NCBI RefSeq assembly: GCF_014641455.1
Contig: NZ_BMHT01000004.1
Location: forward strand, 92,025 to 156,024
Source: Hymenobacter cavernae
GTDB lineage: Bacteria > Bacteroidota > Bacteroidia > Cytophagales > Hymenobacteraceae
Direction of reading: 5' to 3'
Length of the DNA: 64,000 bases
Shown here: positions 40,423 through 50,385 of the stretch, piece after piece
Layout: each line of letters begins with the position of its first letter
Numbering within the stretch: the first letter of the stretch is position 1
The notes under the pieces: generated by a model
Databases searched by the model: none
What the model saw: the letters and a program-made list of their open reading frames with translations, nothing else
Told to the model about the DNA's origin: nothing
Position numbers and translations under genes: made by a program

Positions 40423-43400
40423 TTAGTAAAGGGTAATACGCTTCAGAACGGGCCCGCGAGCAGTGTGAAAAACAAGCAGGTAAAGCCCCGTTTCGCCGGC
40501 GGCAAACGGCAAGGATAGACTGGTATTCCCGTTGAGATGCAGATCTACGCTCGTCACGAGCTTCCCAAGAGCGTTATATACCTGTACTTGCTCCACCGCG
40601 AAGTCAGCTCGAAGCCAGTCGAGGGTGACGGCGCCGTGTGCCGGATTAGGATACACCGCAATAGATTCCGCCGCTGTCAAAGCTACCAAAGTAAAGGGGC
40701 TGGCTGTTTGATTGCGCCCGCCTTTGCCTGAAATGGTGATTGGCCCGGAAGTAGCCCCCTTGGGTACTCGGATGGTGGCGGTGGTGGGCGTAGCGGTCAA
40801 CACCGGCGCCGGAATACCACCCACGTACACGGTATCGGCTAAGCCATCTACCAGAAAGTTCAGGCCCGTTAGAGCGAGTGTTTCGCCGACACTGCCCTGG
40901 GTGGGAGCAAAGGAGGTAATAGTAGGAGGGGGGAGGAAGGTAAATAAGCCAGTAGATAGTGCCTGACCTCCCGGCGTCGTGATCTGCAACAGGCCCGTTT
41001 GCGCGGTAGAGGGTACCCGTACGCGCAGACTGCTGCTCGTAGCCTCTAGCACCGTGGCTGCGCCGCCGCCTACCAATACGGTGTTGCGCTCAGTTGGGGC
41101 AAAGCGGCTGCCCGTTACGGTAACAATACCCCCCGCTTTGCCTCGCGCCGGGCTGAAACTTGTAAGCACAGGCGGATACCAAACGACAAATTCTTGCGCG
41201 CTTTCTGTTTGCCCACCTAAGGTGTTGATTCTGACCTTTCCAGATTGGGCACTTGATGGCACTACTACCTGCAACTCGGTAGCCGTGGCTTGTTGCACCA
41301 CGGCAGGTACGCCATTAAACCAGACAGTGTCGTAGGTGGCTGTATTGGCAAAATGACTGCCCCTGAGCCTGACTACGCTACCCGGAGTGCCTTCCGGTGG
41401 CATCATAGCGGTTAGCGTAGGCGGCTGGTAAACGGTGAAAGCTTGTTGGCTGCGGCCAGCGCCTTCCTTCGTAACTACCTGAATAGAGCCTGTAGTAGCG
41501 GTAGCGGGCACGCGTACGGTCAGCGTAGTGGCGGTGGTACTGAGCACTGACGTAGGCACGCCATTAAACAACACTGCGTTAGCGGCCACCGAGGAGGAAA
41601 AGCGTTGTCCGGTGAGCGTAACGAGCGTGCCGGCTTTGCCCTGGGCCGGCGTGAATTGCAGCAGCGAAGGAGAGGCTAGCACCGTCGGATACGTTAAAGC
41701 TACCGCGGGCTCTACCTCTAAGGGTAGATCGTAAATTCGGTTTGTGGTGGTATTAGTGCGAATGGGCGGATTGTAATCGAAGAAAATATCCGCGTTGTTT
41801 TCAATCAACGCCTTCGCGGGCAACCCTGCCTTGGGCTGAACGCTGAATTGTACGAACCCATTGCTGCCCACCGCGTCGCGCTTGCTCGGAGGTAGGTTGA
41901 TATTCAGGAACGTAAAGGTGAGCACCGGCCGGCCATGACCAGTTACAGCCAGGCGATAAGGATGAGAAGCCGCCGTAACGCGCAGGGTTCGTAGGTCGAG
42001 GTCGGAAGCTAGGGTGTCCACTACTTCTACCCGGTAGGCATCATCGCTGCCCGTGTTCTGAAAGCGCACCTCATACTGTAGCGGCACGCCGGTAGGTGTA
42101 TAGTGCTGGGCTGTAACGCCCGCGGGCACCACCTGCTTGTCATTCGGATCATAAGAGTCCAGAATTGGCTTGCAGTCTTCTGCTATTTCTGGTCTGGGAG
42201 TATTTGGGGGCAGGGCGAGCATATCAGAGTTCGGCTCGCCGGTTGCACTCAGCGAGCGAACTTCCACGGTGCTGCTGGCAATGCGCTGCGTCGGATGTCC
42301 TGTAGGCTGGTCGGCTTCTACCCGCACAACCGGTCGACTAGCGGGAACGCGCAAGACCAAACTGTCGCCGCCAGCCAGCCAATACCGATGCTGAAGCGCA
42401 AGCTCACTGTTCTGATAAACCCGTAAAGCTAGGCTGTCGCGCATATCAACCGAGGTCGTGTTGCGTACCACGAAGCGCGCTTGATTATTCGCCTGAGTAC
42501 GGCCCTGCACGGCTACGGAAGCCACAGGACCAGTAGCGGAAGCCGGAGCTGGATAGACGTTAAGGGGCGCAATCCACGCCTTCGTGCACACGGTCAGACC
42601 CCGCAGATCAGGGTTGCCGCACACCACCGAGTCTTGCAGCACGATGGTTCCGGCGGCATTTGGCAGCAAAGTTCCTACCTGAAAAACGTAGTTGCCGGCA
42701 GCATCCCGGGTGTAAGGAGCGCCCGCCGCAACCAGCACTACCTCCGGGGGAAATGCTACCGTGACCGTGGCATTAGGAGCCGCCGCGTAGCCGCTGTTGC
42801 TGTACGAAACGGTAGTAGTGTTGCGGAAACAGCGCCGCCGCCGATTAGAGGCAATATTTACGCGCAGAAAAGGCTTCGTGCTGACCAAGTTGCCGAAATC
42901 AGGTCCGCTTTTGCTGCTGCCATAACCTTGAAAAACAAGCGTGGCAGGCGTGGAACAAAGAGGCGTAATGGTGCGCCCTGGCTCAGGGCTAGGTACAAGC
43001 TGCTCGACGGTATAAGTGCCCGCACCCACAGCAATCGTATACTGGCCATTCTCGTCGGTAAGACCATAATAGTTGCCGGGCTGCGCCACCACGGCCATGT
43101 TGGGCAGGGCTAGCTCGCCGGCATCACGCGCGCAGTTGCTGTTGAGGTCCTGAAAAATGTTACCCGTAATGAGGTTGTCCTTGGGAGCTTGATCGGAAGT
43201 GTAGAAGCGAATCAAATCGCCCAGGATAGAAACCAAACTGCCGCTTCGGTGAGAAATGGCGAGCTGGCCCTGGTAGATCTGCGGAAGACTGGTGCGCATG
43301 CCCGTTTTGGCATCGTAGACTTGCACACCGGGCAAAAGCGGGCTGCTTACGTAAGCATTGCCGGCCTTATCTACGGCTAGTTTCACCCAACCCTCCGACT

Positions 43401-44841
43401 GGGAGCTGCCCGCCGTAACACGCTCTCCTAACTCTCGTACCAGCTGGCCGTTGGGCGTGAACTGCTGCACGCGCTTGCCATTATTATCGGTTACATAAAT
43501 GAAGCCTCTGCCATCCAGCGCCAGCGATTTAGGCAGCAATAACTGGCCCGCGCCGGTACCTCGAGTACTGATATTAGGCAAAAGTTGTCCTTGTGGACCG
43601 AGCTTCCGCACGCAGCCGCCATAATAGTCGGTTACGTAGATGTTGCCGGCCGCGTCTACTGCCATTCCTGCTTCCGTGGACTCATAGCCGATAGTGCTCT
43701 TAAGAACAGTAAAACGCGCAAGCTGACGACCATCAGGAGTCATCTTTGTAATCTCATTCGCGTTTGTAAGCATATATATATTACCAACCAGGTCCAGAGC
43801 TAGCGCCTTTACGTTCATAGGAACGACTCCAACTCCTAACTGCCCGATCAGCTGCCCCATAGCGTTGTACTTACCGATGCTTAGTAAGCGCGAATCGTAG
43901 TAATAATAGTTGCCTACAACGTCGAAGGCTCCCGGACCTAGGGTTTTGAGGTTGCCCCACGTACCCACTAAATTACCCGTCGGATTGAACTTGTGAAGCT
44001 TGCTATTACCGTGGTGGTCGCGGTTGGTAGCGTACAGGTTCCCGGCCGGGTCAAAAGCCAAGGGAGTGAGTGTGCCGTCAAAAAGATAAGCACCAACGGG
44101 GCCTACGTAGGTTCCGGTTGATGTAAACTTCAGGATTGATGAGCCCTCGGAGCTAGTCACGTAGATGTTACCAGCTGGGTCGATGGCAATAGTTGCGGCC
44201 TCATCGTAGGACGGCCGAGATGCAGCTACCGGAATAGTTTGCAGCAACGCGCCCGCGGCTGAAAGCTTCGTTACTTTGAAGTCTTCGTTGTAGATATAGA
44301 TGTTGCCGATGGCATCCAGCGCCACATCCATAGGATGAAGCAGACTAGTCGTACCCGTTTCGCTGTAGACAAACAACAGCTTACCGTTAGTATCAAACTT
44401 TTGCAGACGATTGTTGGCGGTATCGGCCACGTAGATGTTGCCGTCAGCATCTACCGTTATGCTGTTGGGATAGATAAACTGACCAGGGTTGCGGCCGGAT
44501 GAGCCAAACTGAAGCAATAAGCGGCCAGTTGGGCTGTATTTCTCGATGCGGCTGTACGTGTAATTGCAAACGTAAAGGTTGCCTGCGGCATCCACGCCCA
44601 TGCTTTTGCCACCGTTGTAGTTTTCTAGCGCAATAGTCTGCACCAACTCCCCACTAGGGGCTAGCTTCGTAATGCCAGGGTTGTCGAGCACATAGATGAA
44701 ACCTTCCTTGTCGACGGCCACATCACTAGGAAAGGAGACAGGCGTACCAACCGTTTTGGTGAGTGAAAAGGATGGGGTTTGACCGAAACAGACCAGCTTA
44801 GTTGCCCATAGTAGTAAGAAGAGGAGTAAAGGTTTACGCAT
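40423..44841 (-). CDS. NHL-repeat / TIG-domain giant surface protein with T9SS tail
   Basis: 1472 aa. A signal peptide (LVCFGQ) is followed by an NHL-type beta-propeller region of about ten repeats (residues ~25-550; repeated DxxGNIYV, e.g. VDADGNIYVADTANNRLQKF). A SdrD-B-like domain comes next (ITGNIFQDLNSNCARDAGE), then DUF11-like beta domains (~640-900). A DUF7619-like domain follows (SYDPNDKQVVPAGV...ENNADIFFDYNPPI), then four IPT/TIG domains (~1045-1390). The Por_Secre_tail closes the protein (VYPNPAHGAVTLDW...GLYLLVF). It should be exported by T9SS and surface-attached. Function is unknown; such proteins are usually called adhesins or structural proteins. It sits alone between the two PULs. 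Confidence 0.9.
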   Translation of the reverse strand: MRKPLLLFLLLWATKLVCFGQTPSFSLTKTVGTPVSFPSDVAVDKEGFIYVLDNPGITKLAPSGELVQTIALENYNGGKSMGVDAAGNLYVCNYTYSRIEKYSPTGRLLLQFGSSGRNPGQFIYPNSITVDADGNIYVADTANNRLQKFDTNGKLLFVYSETGTTSLLHPMDVALDAIGNIYIYNEDFKVTKLSAAGALLQTIPVAASRPSYDEAATIAIDPAGNIYVTSSEGSSILKFTSTGTYVGPVGAYLFDGTLTPLAFDPAGNLYATNRDHHGNSKLHKFNPTGNLVGTWGNLKTLGPGAFDVVGNYYYYDSRLLSIGKYNAMGQLIGQLGVGVVPMNVKALALDLVGNIYMLTNANEITKMTPDGRQLARFTVLKSTIGYESTEAGMAVDAAGNIYVTDYYGGCVRKLGPQGQLLPNISTRGTGAGQLLLPKSLALDGRGFIYVTDNNGKRVQQFTPNGQLVRELGERVTAGSSQSEGWVKLAVDKAGNAYVSSPLLPGVQVYDAKTGMRTSLPQIYQGQLAISHRSGSLVSILGDLIRFYTSDQAPKDNLITGNIFQDLNSNCARDAGELALPNMAVVAQPGNYYGLTDENGQYTIAVGAGTYTVEQLVPSPEPGRTITPLCSTPATLVFQGYGSSKSGPDFGNLVSTKPFLRVNIASNRRRRCFRNTTTVSYSNSGYAAAPNATVTVAFPPEVVLVAAGAPYTRDAAGNYVFQVGTLLPNAAGTIVLQDSVVCGNPDLRGLTVCTKAWIAPLNVYPAPASATGPVASVAVQGRTQANNQARFVVRNTTSVDMRDSLALRVYQNSELALQHRYWLAGGDSLVLRVPASRPVVRVEADQPTGHPTQRIASSTVEVRSLSATGEPNSDMLALPPNTPRPEIAEDCKPILDSYDPNDKQVVPAGVTAQHYTPTGVPLQYEVRFQNTGSDDAYRVEVVDTLASDLDLRTLRVTAASHPYRLAVTGHGRPVLTFTFLNINLPPSKRDAVGSNGFVQFSVQPKAGLPAKALIENNADIFFDYNPPIRTNTTTNRIYDLPLEVEPAVALTYPTVLASPSLLQFTPAQGKAGTLVTLTGQRFSSSVAANAVLFNGVPTSVLSTTATTLTVRVPATATTGSIQVVTKEGAGRSQQAFTVYQPPTLTAMMPPEGTPGSVVRLRGSHFANTATYDTVWFNGVPAVVQQATATELQVVVPSSAQSGKVRINTLGGQTESAQEFVVWYPPVLTSFSPARGKAGGIVTVTGSRFAPTERNTVLVGGGAATVLEATSSSLRVRVPSTAQTGLLQITTPGGQALSTGLFTFLPPPTITSFAPTQGSVGETLALTGLNFLVDGLADTVYVGGIPAPVLTATPTTATIRVPKGATSGPITISGKGGRNQTASPFTLVALTAAESIAVYPNPAHGAVTLDWLRADFAVEQVQVYNALGKLVTSVDLHLNGNTSLSLPFAAGETGLYLLVFHTARGPVLKRITLY

Positions 44842-45438
44842 AGAAGAGGAGGTGTAGGAACAATAGGTTATTCAAATGTATATATAAAGGTGCTAAGCTG
44901 CTTTGTATTTTACTGGCGCACAGCCTAAGTAGAAACGCTACCCAAAAAGAGGATGACCCTGTAGCTGCAGAAGTTGCGGCTAACTGATGTAGGTTCCTTG
45001 GGCAGGGTTGGGTAAAACTGATAGGGTTAGGCAACCTAGCTTTTTGATAAACTAAGTCGCCGACAAAATAAGCCGAGATAATAAGGTGTCATGTTTAAGA
45101 GCGCACGTTGGTAATATTAATTTATATTGTATAATTTTTTGCAAAGACAATTTTATATTTAAAATAGTAAGTCCTTTGTAACATGTATTAATGATTATTA
45201 GTGTAGTACTCGAAGTGATATAAGTTGATTATTATCAAAGTATTTAGATAATTTATTGGTTATGTATTGATTATTATCTGGTATGATGAACTAGGGTGGC
45301 TGCCAATGCTAACTTCCTATAATGGTTTGAGAAAATGATATAAAGCAGTGGGGTGTCACAAAATTACTTTTGACGTTGCGCCTCCTGTTCCTTGCAGTGG
45401 GGTGTAAGCTTCGTTTTCACTCCATCCTGCATTATTCT
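44842..45438. other. AT-rich spacer between the NHL protein and the plus-strand PUL
   Basis: About 600 bp, strongly AT-rich from 45060 to 45300, no gene. It carries motif copy C at 45306-45338 and presumably the promoters of both flanking units, which are divergent. Confidence 0.6.
45306..45338 (+). promoter_or_regulatory. Conserved upstream element of the plus-strand PUL (motif copy C)
   Basis: ATGCTAACTTCCTATAAT followed by GGTTTGAGAAAATGA aligns gap-free with copies A and B. TCCTA begins 124 nt before the susC ATG at 45439. GGTTTG could be part of a -7 element. Confidence 0.5.
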
Positions 45439-48400
45439 ATGAAGCAATTTTCTCTCTCGTTGTTTCTCCTGCTGTGGGTCACAATGATTGGTTATGCCCA
45501 AACGCGCAGCGTCACCGGCCGGGTGGTCAGCGCCGACAAAGCAGAACCCCTAATCGGCGTAACCGTCGTTGAGAAAGGAACTACCAACGGCATCTCCACC
45601 GATGTCAAAGGCGAATTTGCCCTGAACGTGGCTGGTAACCAACGCGTGACGTTAGTCGTCAGCTACATCGGCTACAAATCGCAGGAGGTGAATGTGGCTG
45701 CTGATCAAGCTAGGCTCGACATCCGCCTGTCCGCCGATGCGGCGGCTTTGGATGAGGTCGTGGTTATCGGCTACGGCACCGTGAGGAAGCGTGATCTGAC
45801 CGGTTCCGTGTACTCCGTCAAGTCCGATGATATTGTGCAGACGCCTACGCACAACGCGGTGGAAGCCATTCAGGGCCGGGTGCCGGGCGCCGATATTGTG
45901 CGCAACTCCGGTGCCGCCGGAGGTAGCTCTAGCATTTCGATTCGTGGTACACGCTCCATCAGCAATGCTGGCACCGGTGCCGCCAGCAGCGTCGACCGCA
46001 ACAGCCCGCTCACCATCATCGACGGCTTTCAGGGCGGCAACATCGCCGACCTGAACCCCAATGATATTGAGTCGATTGAGGTGCTGAAAGATGCTTCTTC
46101 CACGGCCATCTACGGTGCGCAAGGTGCCAATGGCGTCATCATCGTGACTACCAAAAAAGGCGCGGCGGGCAAGATAAGAGTCTCGTACAATGGCTACTAC
46201 GGCGTAAACAACTACCGATTTCCAAAATCCAGGATCGGAGACGACTACCTGAACCTGCGCCGCGAAGCCTGGCGGGCAACCGGCGAATGGAGCAGCCCCG
46301 ATGACGACGCTAAAATCTTCCCCGACGTGGGCGAATACGCGGCCGTGCAAGCCGGCCAGTGGGTCGATTGGGTTGACTTAGCAAAGCGCAATGGTACCCA
46401 GCAAAACCATTCCGTGTCGTTGCGCGGCGGCTCCGACAACACCAAGGTGTTTGCCTCAGCGGGCTACTTTCGCGAGGAGGGCATGTTGCGCAACAACAAC
46501 TACAACCGCTACAACCTGCGCCTTAACGTTGACCAGAACATCAGCAAGATCATCAAAGCTGGTTTTCTGAGCCAGATTACTTATTTCAAGCAGAACGACC
46601 GCCAGAACCCGCTCGGCCAAGCCACCTCCATCAGCCCCCTGGGCGTGCCTTACGACGAGAACGGCAACATCAACGCGTACCCAATTCAGGCCGACCAGAC
46701 CCGTGTCAGCCCGCTGGCCGATGAGCGCGGGCTGTTTGTCGCGCGCGACAACACCATCCGCACTAATATCATTGCTAATGGCTACCTGGAAGTTACGCCG
46801 GTAAAAGGTTTGTCATTCCGCTCCAACTTTGGCACGAACCTGACATTCAGCCGCCGCGGTATTTACAACGACAGAACGTCTTTAACGCAGGCCAGCACCC
46901 GCACGTCGGTTGCATCGACGGAAACGAATTTCAATCGGTTTTATAACTGGGATAATATTCTGAGCTACACGAAAGATTTCGGTAAGCACAATTTTACGAT
47001 TACCGGAATTACCAACTACATCCAGAGTGATAATGATAATACATATGCGAGCGGTACCAATCAATTACTCGCGTCGCAATTGTTTTATGATTTAAGTTCG
47101 ACCAGCACTGCCACTACCCGCACCATTCGTTCACCATATGTAGGGTCGAAAAATATGGCGTATGCGGGCCGCGTAAATTACAGCTACCAGGGTAAATATC
47201 TGTTGACGCTGACTGGTCGCTACGATGGCGCTTCGCGCTTGGCGGAAGGAAATAAATGGTCGTTTTTTCCTTCCGCTGCCCTTGGCTGGAATATCAGCGA
47301 CGAGAACTTCCTGAAGGACGTTGAAAAAATTAGTAACCTAAAAATACGGGCTAGCTATGGCGTGGCTGGTAATTATGCCATCGACCCATATGGGACGCAA
47401 AGCGTGTTGAGCGCCAGCTCTCGCATGGGCTTTGGCGACGTGCCAGCTACTGCGTATTTGTTTCAGCCTACCGTGGGTAATCCGAGCCTGGGTTGGGAAA
47501 AATCGGCTACTACCGATATTGGCCTGGACCTAGGTATGTTCAACAACCGCGTGAGCGCCACGGTAGATGTGTACGATACACGCACATCAGATATACTGCT
47601 GCTGAGGCCATTGCCGATTTCGTCGGGTGTGCAGCAGGTGTACCAGAACATCGGTGCGACGCGCAATAAAGGAATCGAATTTGCCCTGACGACGCAGAAT
47701 ATTCAGGGTAAAGATTTTAAATGGTCCTCGACAATTACGTTCTCGCGCAACATCGAGGAAATCACTAGGCTGATCGACGACAAGGATATTATTGCCTCGA
47801 GTAACCCCGAAAGTAATTCGCTGCTGCTCGGTCATCCGATTCGCTCATTCTATACCTACAAAAAGCTAGGTATCTGGCAAACGAATGAAGCCGATATTGC
47901 CGCACAATATAAAATCGGTAATTACACCTTCAAGCCTGGTGACATTAAATTGGCTGATTTGAACGGTGATTTTACCTTTAATGCCAGCGACCAAACGTAC
48001 ATCGGTTCGAACGTGCCAAAATGGGTAGGCGGTTTTCAAAATACGTTTGCCTACAAAGGATTTGATTTGAACGTATTTCTATTTGCGCGCTACGGGCAAA
48101 TGATTAATGCCGAATTCCTGGGGCGCTATAATACGGCGGGCACGGGTAACGGTCCGGCAATTATTGATTACTGGACGCCGGAAAACCCAACAAATGATTT
48201 TCCGCGGCCAAGAAGAGGCACCACGCTTAGCTCGTACCAAGGCTACACCGGCTATCAGGCGCTGAATTTTGTGGATGGCTCTTATTTTAAAGTAAGAACG
48301 CTGACCCTAGGTTACACCATCCCGAAAGGAATAGCGGGTAAAGCACTACTGGAAAATGCCCGCATTTACGCCACGGCTTCCAACCTTTTTGTGCTGGCAA

Positions 48401-48498
48401 AAAGTCATTTAATTAAAGATTATGACCCAGAAAGAGGCGGCAGCGAATCGACGCCGTTGAGCCGGCAATTTGTGTTTGGGGTCAATCTTAGTTTTTAA
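45439..48498 (+). CDS. SusC/RagA-family TonB-dependent transporter (plus-strand PUL)
   Basis: 1019 aa from the ATG at 45439, where MKQFSLSLFLLLWVTMIGYAQ is a clear signal peptide; 23 upstream codons are rejected. The carboxypeptidase-D-like domain starts at VTGRVVSADKAEPLIGVTV. The TonB-box region is LDEVVVIGYGTVRKRDLTGSV and the plug ends IEVLKDASSTAIYGAQGANGVIIVTTKKG. The barrel ends RQFVFGVNLSF. It imports oligosaccharides across the outer membrane with the SusD that starts 14 nt downstream. The second half of the gene (from about 46900) is noticeably AT-richer than the first half and than susD. Confidence 0.97.
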   Translation: MKQFSLSLFLLLWVTMIGYAQTRSVTGRVVSADKAEPLIGVTVVEKGTTNGISTDVKGEFALNVAGNQRVTLVVSYIGYKSQEVNVAADQARLDIRLSADAAALDEVVVIGYGTVRKRDLTGSVYSVKSDDIVQTPTHNAVEAIQGRVPGADIVRNSGAAGGSSSISIRGTRSISNAGTGAASSVDRNSPLTIIDGFQGGNIADLNPNDIESIEVLKDASSTAIYGAQGANGVIIVTTKKGAAGKIRVSYNGYYGVNNYRFPKSRIGDDYLNLRREAWRATGEWSSPDDDAKIFPDVGEYAAVQAGQWVDWVDLAKRNGTQQNHSVSLRGGSDNTKVFASAGYFREEGMLRNNNYNRYNLRLNVDQNISKIIKAGFLSQITYFKQNDRQNPLGQATSISPLGVPYDENGNINAYPIQADQTRVSPLADERGLFVARDNTIRTNIIANGYLEVTPVKGLSFRSNFGTNLTFSRRGIYNDRTSLTQASTRTSVASTETNFNRFYNWDNILSYTKDFGKHNFTITGITNYIQSDNDNTYASGTNQLLASQLFYDLSSTSTATTRTIRSPYVGSKNMAYAGRVNYSYQGKYLLTLTGRYDGASRLAEGNKWSFFPSAALGWNISDENFLKDVEKISNLKIRASYGVAGNYAIDPYGTQSVLSASSRMGFGDVPATAYLFQPTVGNPSLGWEKSATTDIGLDLGMFNNRVSATVDVYDTRTSDILLLRPLPISSGVQQVYQNIGATRNKGIEFALTTQNIQGKDFKWSSTITFSRNIEEITRLIDDKDIIASSNPESNSLLLGHPIRSFYTYKKLGIWQTNEADIAAQYKIGNYTFKPGDIKLADLNGDFTFNASDQTYIGSNVPKWVGGFQNTFAYKGFDLNVFLFARYGQMINAEFLGRYNTAGTGNGPAIIDYWTPENPTNDFPRPRRGTTLSSYQGYTGYQALNFVDGSYFKVRTLTLGYTIPKGIAGKALLENARIYATASNLFVLAKSHLIKDYDPERGGSESTPLSRQFVFGVNLSF

Positions 48499-48511
48499 CT
48501 GAGCTACGGAA

Positions 48512-50266
48512 ATGAAAATAAATAATAAGCAGATTATTTTTTCCCGTGGGCTGGCTTTGGTGCTGGCTCTGGGCCTAGGTGCCTGCAACGACCTCGACGA
48601 ATACAACCCCTCCAACGCCACCGCCGACACCGTTTGGAGCACTCCCGAGGGCTTCGTGACGGTGGTGAACGGCGCCTATTCCGAGCAGCGCTCGTGGTAC
48701 GGCAAGGAAGATGGCGAGTTCATGGGCGAATCGGGGACGGACCTGTGGTTCAACCGCGACAAGAATACCTACGCCGGCCAGCTAACCCAATACGCGGGCC
48801 TCACGCCCCTGCAAGGCAACCCCAACCGGGCAGCTTGGACCTTGCTGTGGAGATCGATCAACTTGTGTAACGCCGGCATTAACCGCATCAACGAAGCCGG
48901 CTTCACCTCGGTCCAGGAGAAAAACCAGCGCGAAGGCGAGCTGCGCTTCCTGCGGGCTTACTATTACTGGCACGTCGTGGAGACATGGGGCGGCGTGATG
49001 CTGCGCACCGAAGAAACGAAGGAGCCAATTGTGACGGCTACGCGCAGCTCGGTTAGTGCTTTTTATGACTTGATTATCAGTGACCTGGAGTTTGCGGCGG
49101 CCAACCTGCCCGTGAGCTGGGGCAACGAGTACAGCCGCGCCACCAACAAAGCCGCTATGGGCTTTCTGGCGCGGGCGTATTTGTCGCGGGCCTACTATTC
49201 GAGCGGCAGCGACGCGCAAGGCTTTTTCACGAAGGCGCGCGACATGGCCAACAGCGTCATCACCCGGAAAGCCGAGCTGAAAGTAGATTTGTGGCCTAGC
49301 TATGCCGACCTCTTCAACCCGACCAACAACAAAAGGCAAGGGCGCGACGGAGGCGAGGCGCTGTACGTAATCAGCAACTCTACGAACCAGAGCCTCAACT
49401 ACGACGACCAGGGCAACCGCCTGTTTCAGGTGTTTCAGACGCCCTACAACGGCAAGCCCGGCCTGGAGCAGAGCCTGGCGTACGGCTACGAAAATAACCG
49501 CCGCCTGATGCCCACGCTGACGCTGCTGGACCTCTACGACGCTACCAAAGACAGCCGTTATGAGGGCTCTTTCCAGGAAGTCTGGCTGGCTAACAAAGCC
49601 TACACCTGGACCGCCGCCGACGTGAAAACCTACAGCAAGGATGCTAGCCTGGTCGGCAAGCAGGTGAAAGTGGGCGATACGGCGCTGGTTATCACCAAGC
49701 GGGCTCTTCCCAATAAAAGCCTGAAGTCTTACGTGGTGTACGACCGCAACGACGTGTACGCGCCGAACCGCACCATCCGCGACGGCCTGAACTTCGTGAC
49801 GCTCAAGAAGTTCTTCGACCCGAACCGCTCGGCGCCCAACGTGCAGGCCGGCACCAACGACGTGGTGGTGATGCGTCTGGCCGAGATGTACCTGATTTCG
49901 GCCGAAGCCGAGTTTCAGCTAGGTAACCGCGCCGCGGCTGCTACCATGATCAACGTGCTGCGGACCCGCGCTGCCAAGAAAACGCCCGTGAACCAGACCA
50001 CGGCTATGCAGATAACCGCCGCCGACGTGACGCTCGACTTCATCCTCGACGAACGCGCCCGCGAGTTTGCTGGCGAGAACATCCGCTGGTTCGACGTGAA
50101 GCGCATGAAAGGCGTGCGCAGCGGCGACGACTTCGTGAACTACATCAAGCAGCGCAACCCCGACATCACGCAGGTGCAGCCCTTCCACGTGCTCCGGCCC
50201 ATCCGCCAGGAAGAGCTGAACGCGCTGACCAACGGCGCGGAGTTCGGCCAAAATCCAGGGTACTAA
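48512..50266 (+). CDS. SusD/RagB-family lipoprotein (plus-strand PUL)
   Basis: 584 aa. The lipoprotein signal ends LGLGAC-NDLDEYNP. The TPR-like core has REGELRFLRAYYYWHVVETWGGVMLRTEE and NKAAMGFLARAYLSRAYYSSGS. The C-terminal domain has VVVMRLAEMYLISAEAEFQLGNRAAAATMINVLRTRAAKK and LDFILDERAREFAGENIRWFDVKRM. It is the surface glycan-binding partner of the preceding SusC. The two SusD proteins in the window differ widely, so the two PULs probably take up different oligosaccharides. It is followed by the 50267-50348 inverted repeat. Confidence 0.96.
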   Translation: MKINNKQIIFSRGLALVLALGLGACNDLDEYNPSNATADTVWSTPEGFVTVVNGAYSEQRSWYGKEDGEFMGESGTDLWFNRDKNTYAGQLTQYAGLTPLQGNPNRAAWTLLWRSINLCNAGINRINEAGFTSVQEKNQREGELRFLRAYYYWHVVETWGGVMLRTEETKEPIVTATRSSVSAFYDLIISDLEFAAANLPVSWGNEYSRATNKAAMGFLARAYLSRAYYSSGSDAQGFFTKARDMANSVITRKAELKVDLWPSYADLFNPTNNKRQGRDGGEALYVISNSTNQSLNYDDQGNRLFQVFQTPYNGKPGLEQSLAYGYENNRRLMPTLTLLDLYDATKDSRYEGSFQEVWLANKAYTWTAADVKTYSKDASLVGKQVKVGDTALVITKRALPNKSLKSYVVYDRNDVYAPNRTIRDGLNFVTLKKFFDPNRSAPNVQAGTNDVVVMRLAEMYLISAEAEFQLGNRAAAATMINVLRTRAAKKTPVNQTTAMQITAADVTLDFILDERAREFAGENIRWFDVKRMKGVRSGDDFVNYIKQRNPDITQVQPFHVLRPIRQEELNALTNGAEFGQNPGY

Positions 50267-50348
50267 CTGTCATTCCGAGCTAAGCGAGGAATCTGAGTTA
50301 AGACCTAGGTGGATAAACCCAGATTCCTCGCTTAGCTCGGAATGGCAG
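50267..50348. repeat. 33-bp inverted repeat (GTCATTCCGAGC family) after susD
   Basis: The arms at 50267-50299 and 50316-50348 are complementary with two mismatches. The spacer contains ACCTAGGT as in the 6873-6953 copy. Here it lies between same-strand genes, so it may cause partial termination or stabilise the susCD message. Confidence 0.9.
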
Positions 50349-50385
50349 GCTGCAAATCTTTTCTTCTTCTATAAAACAGCGCATC

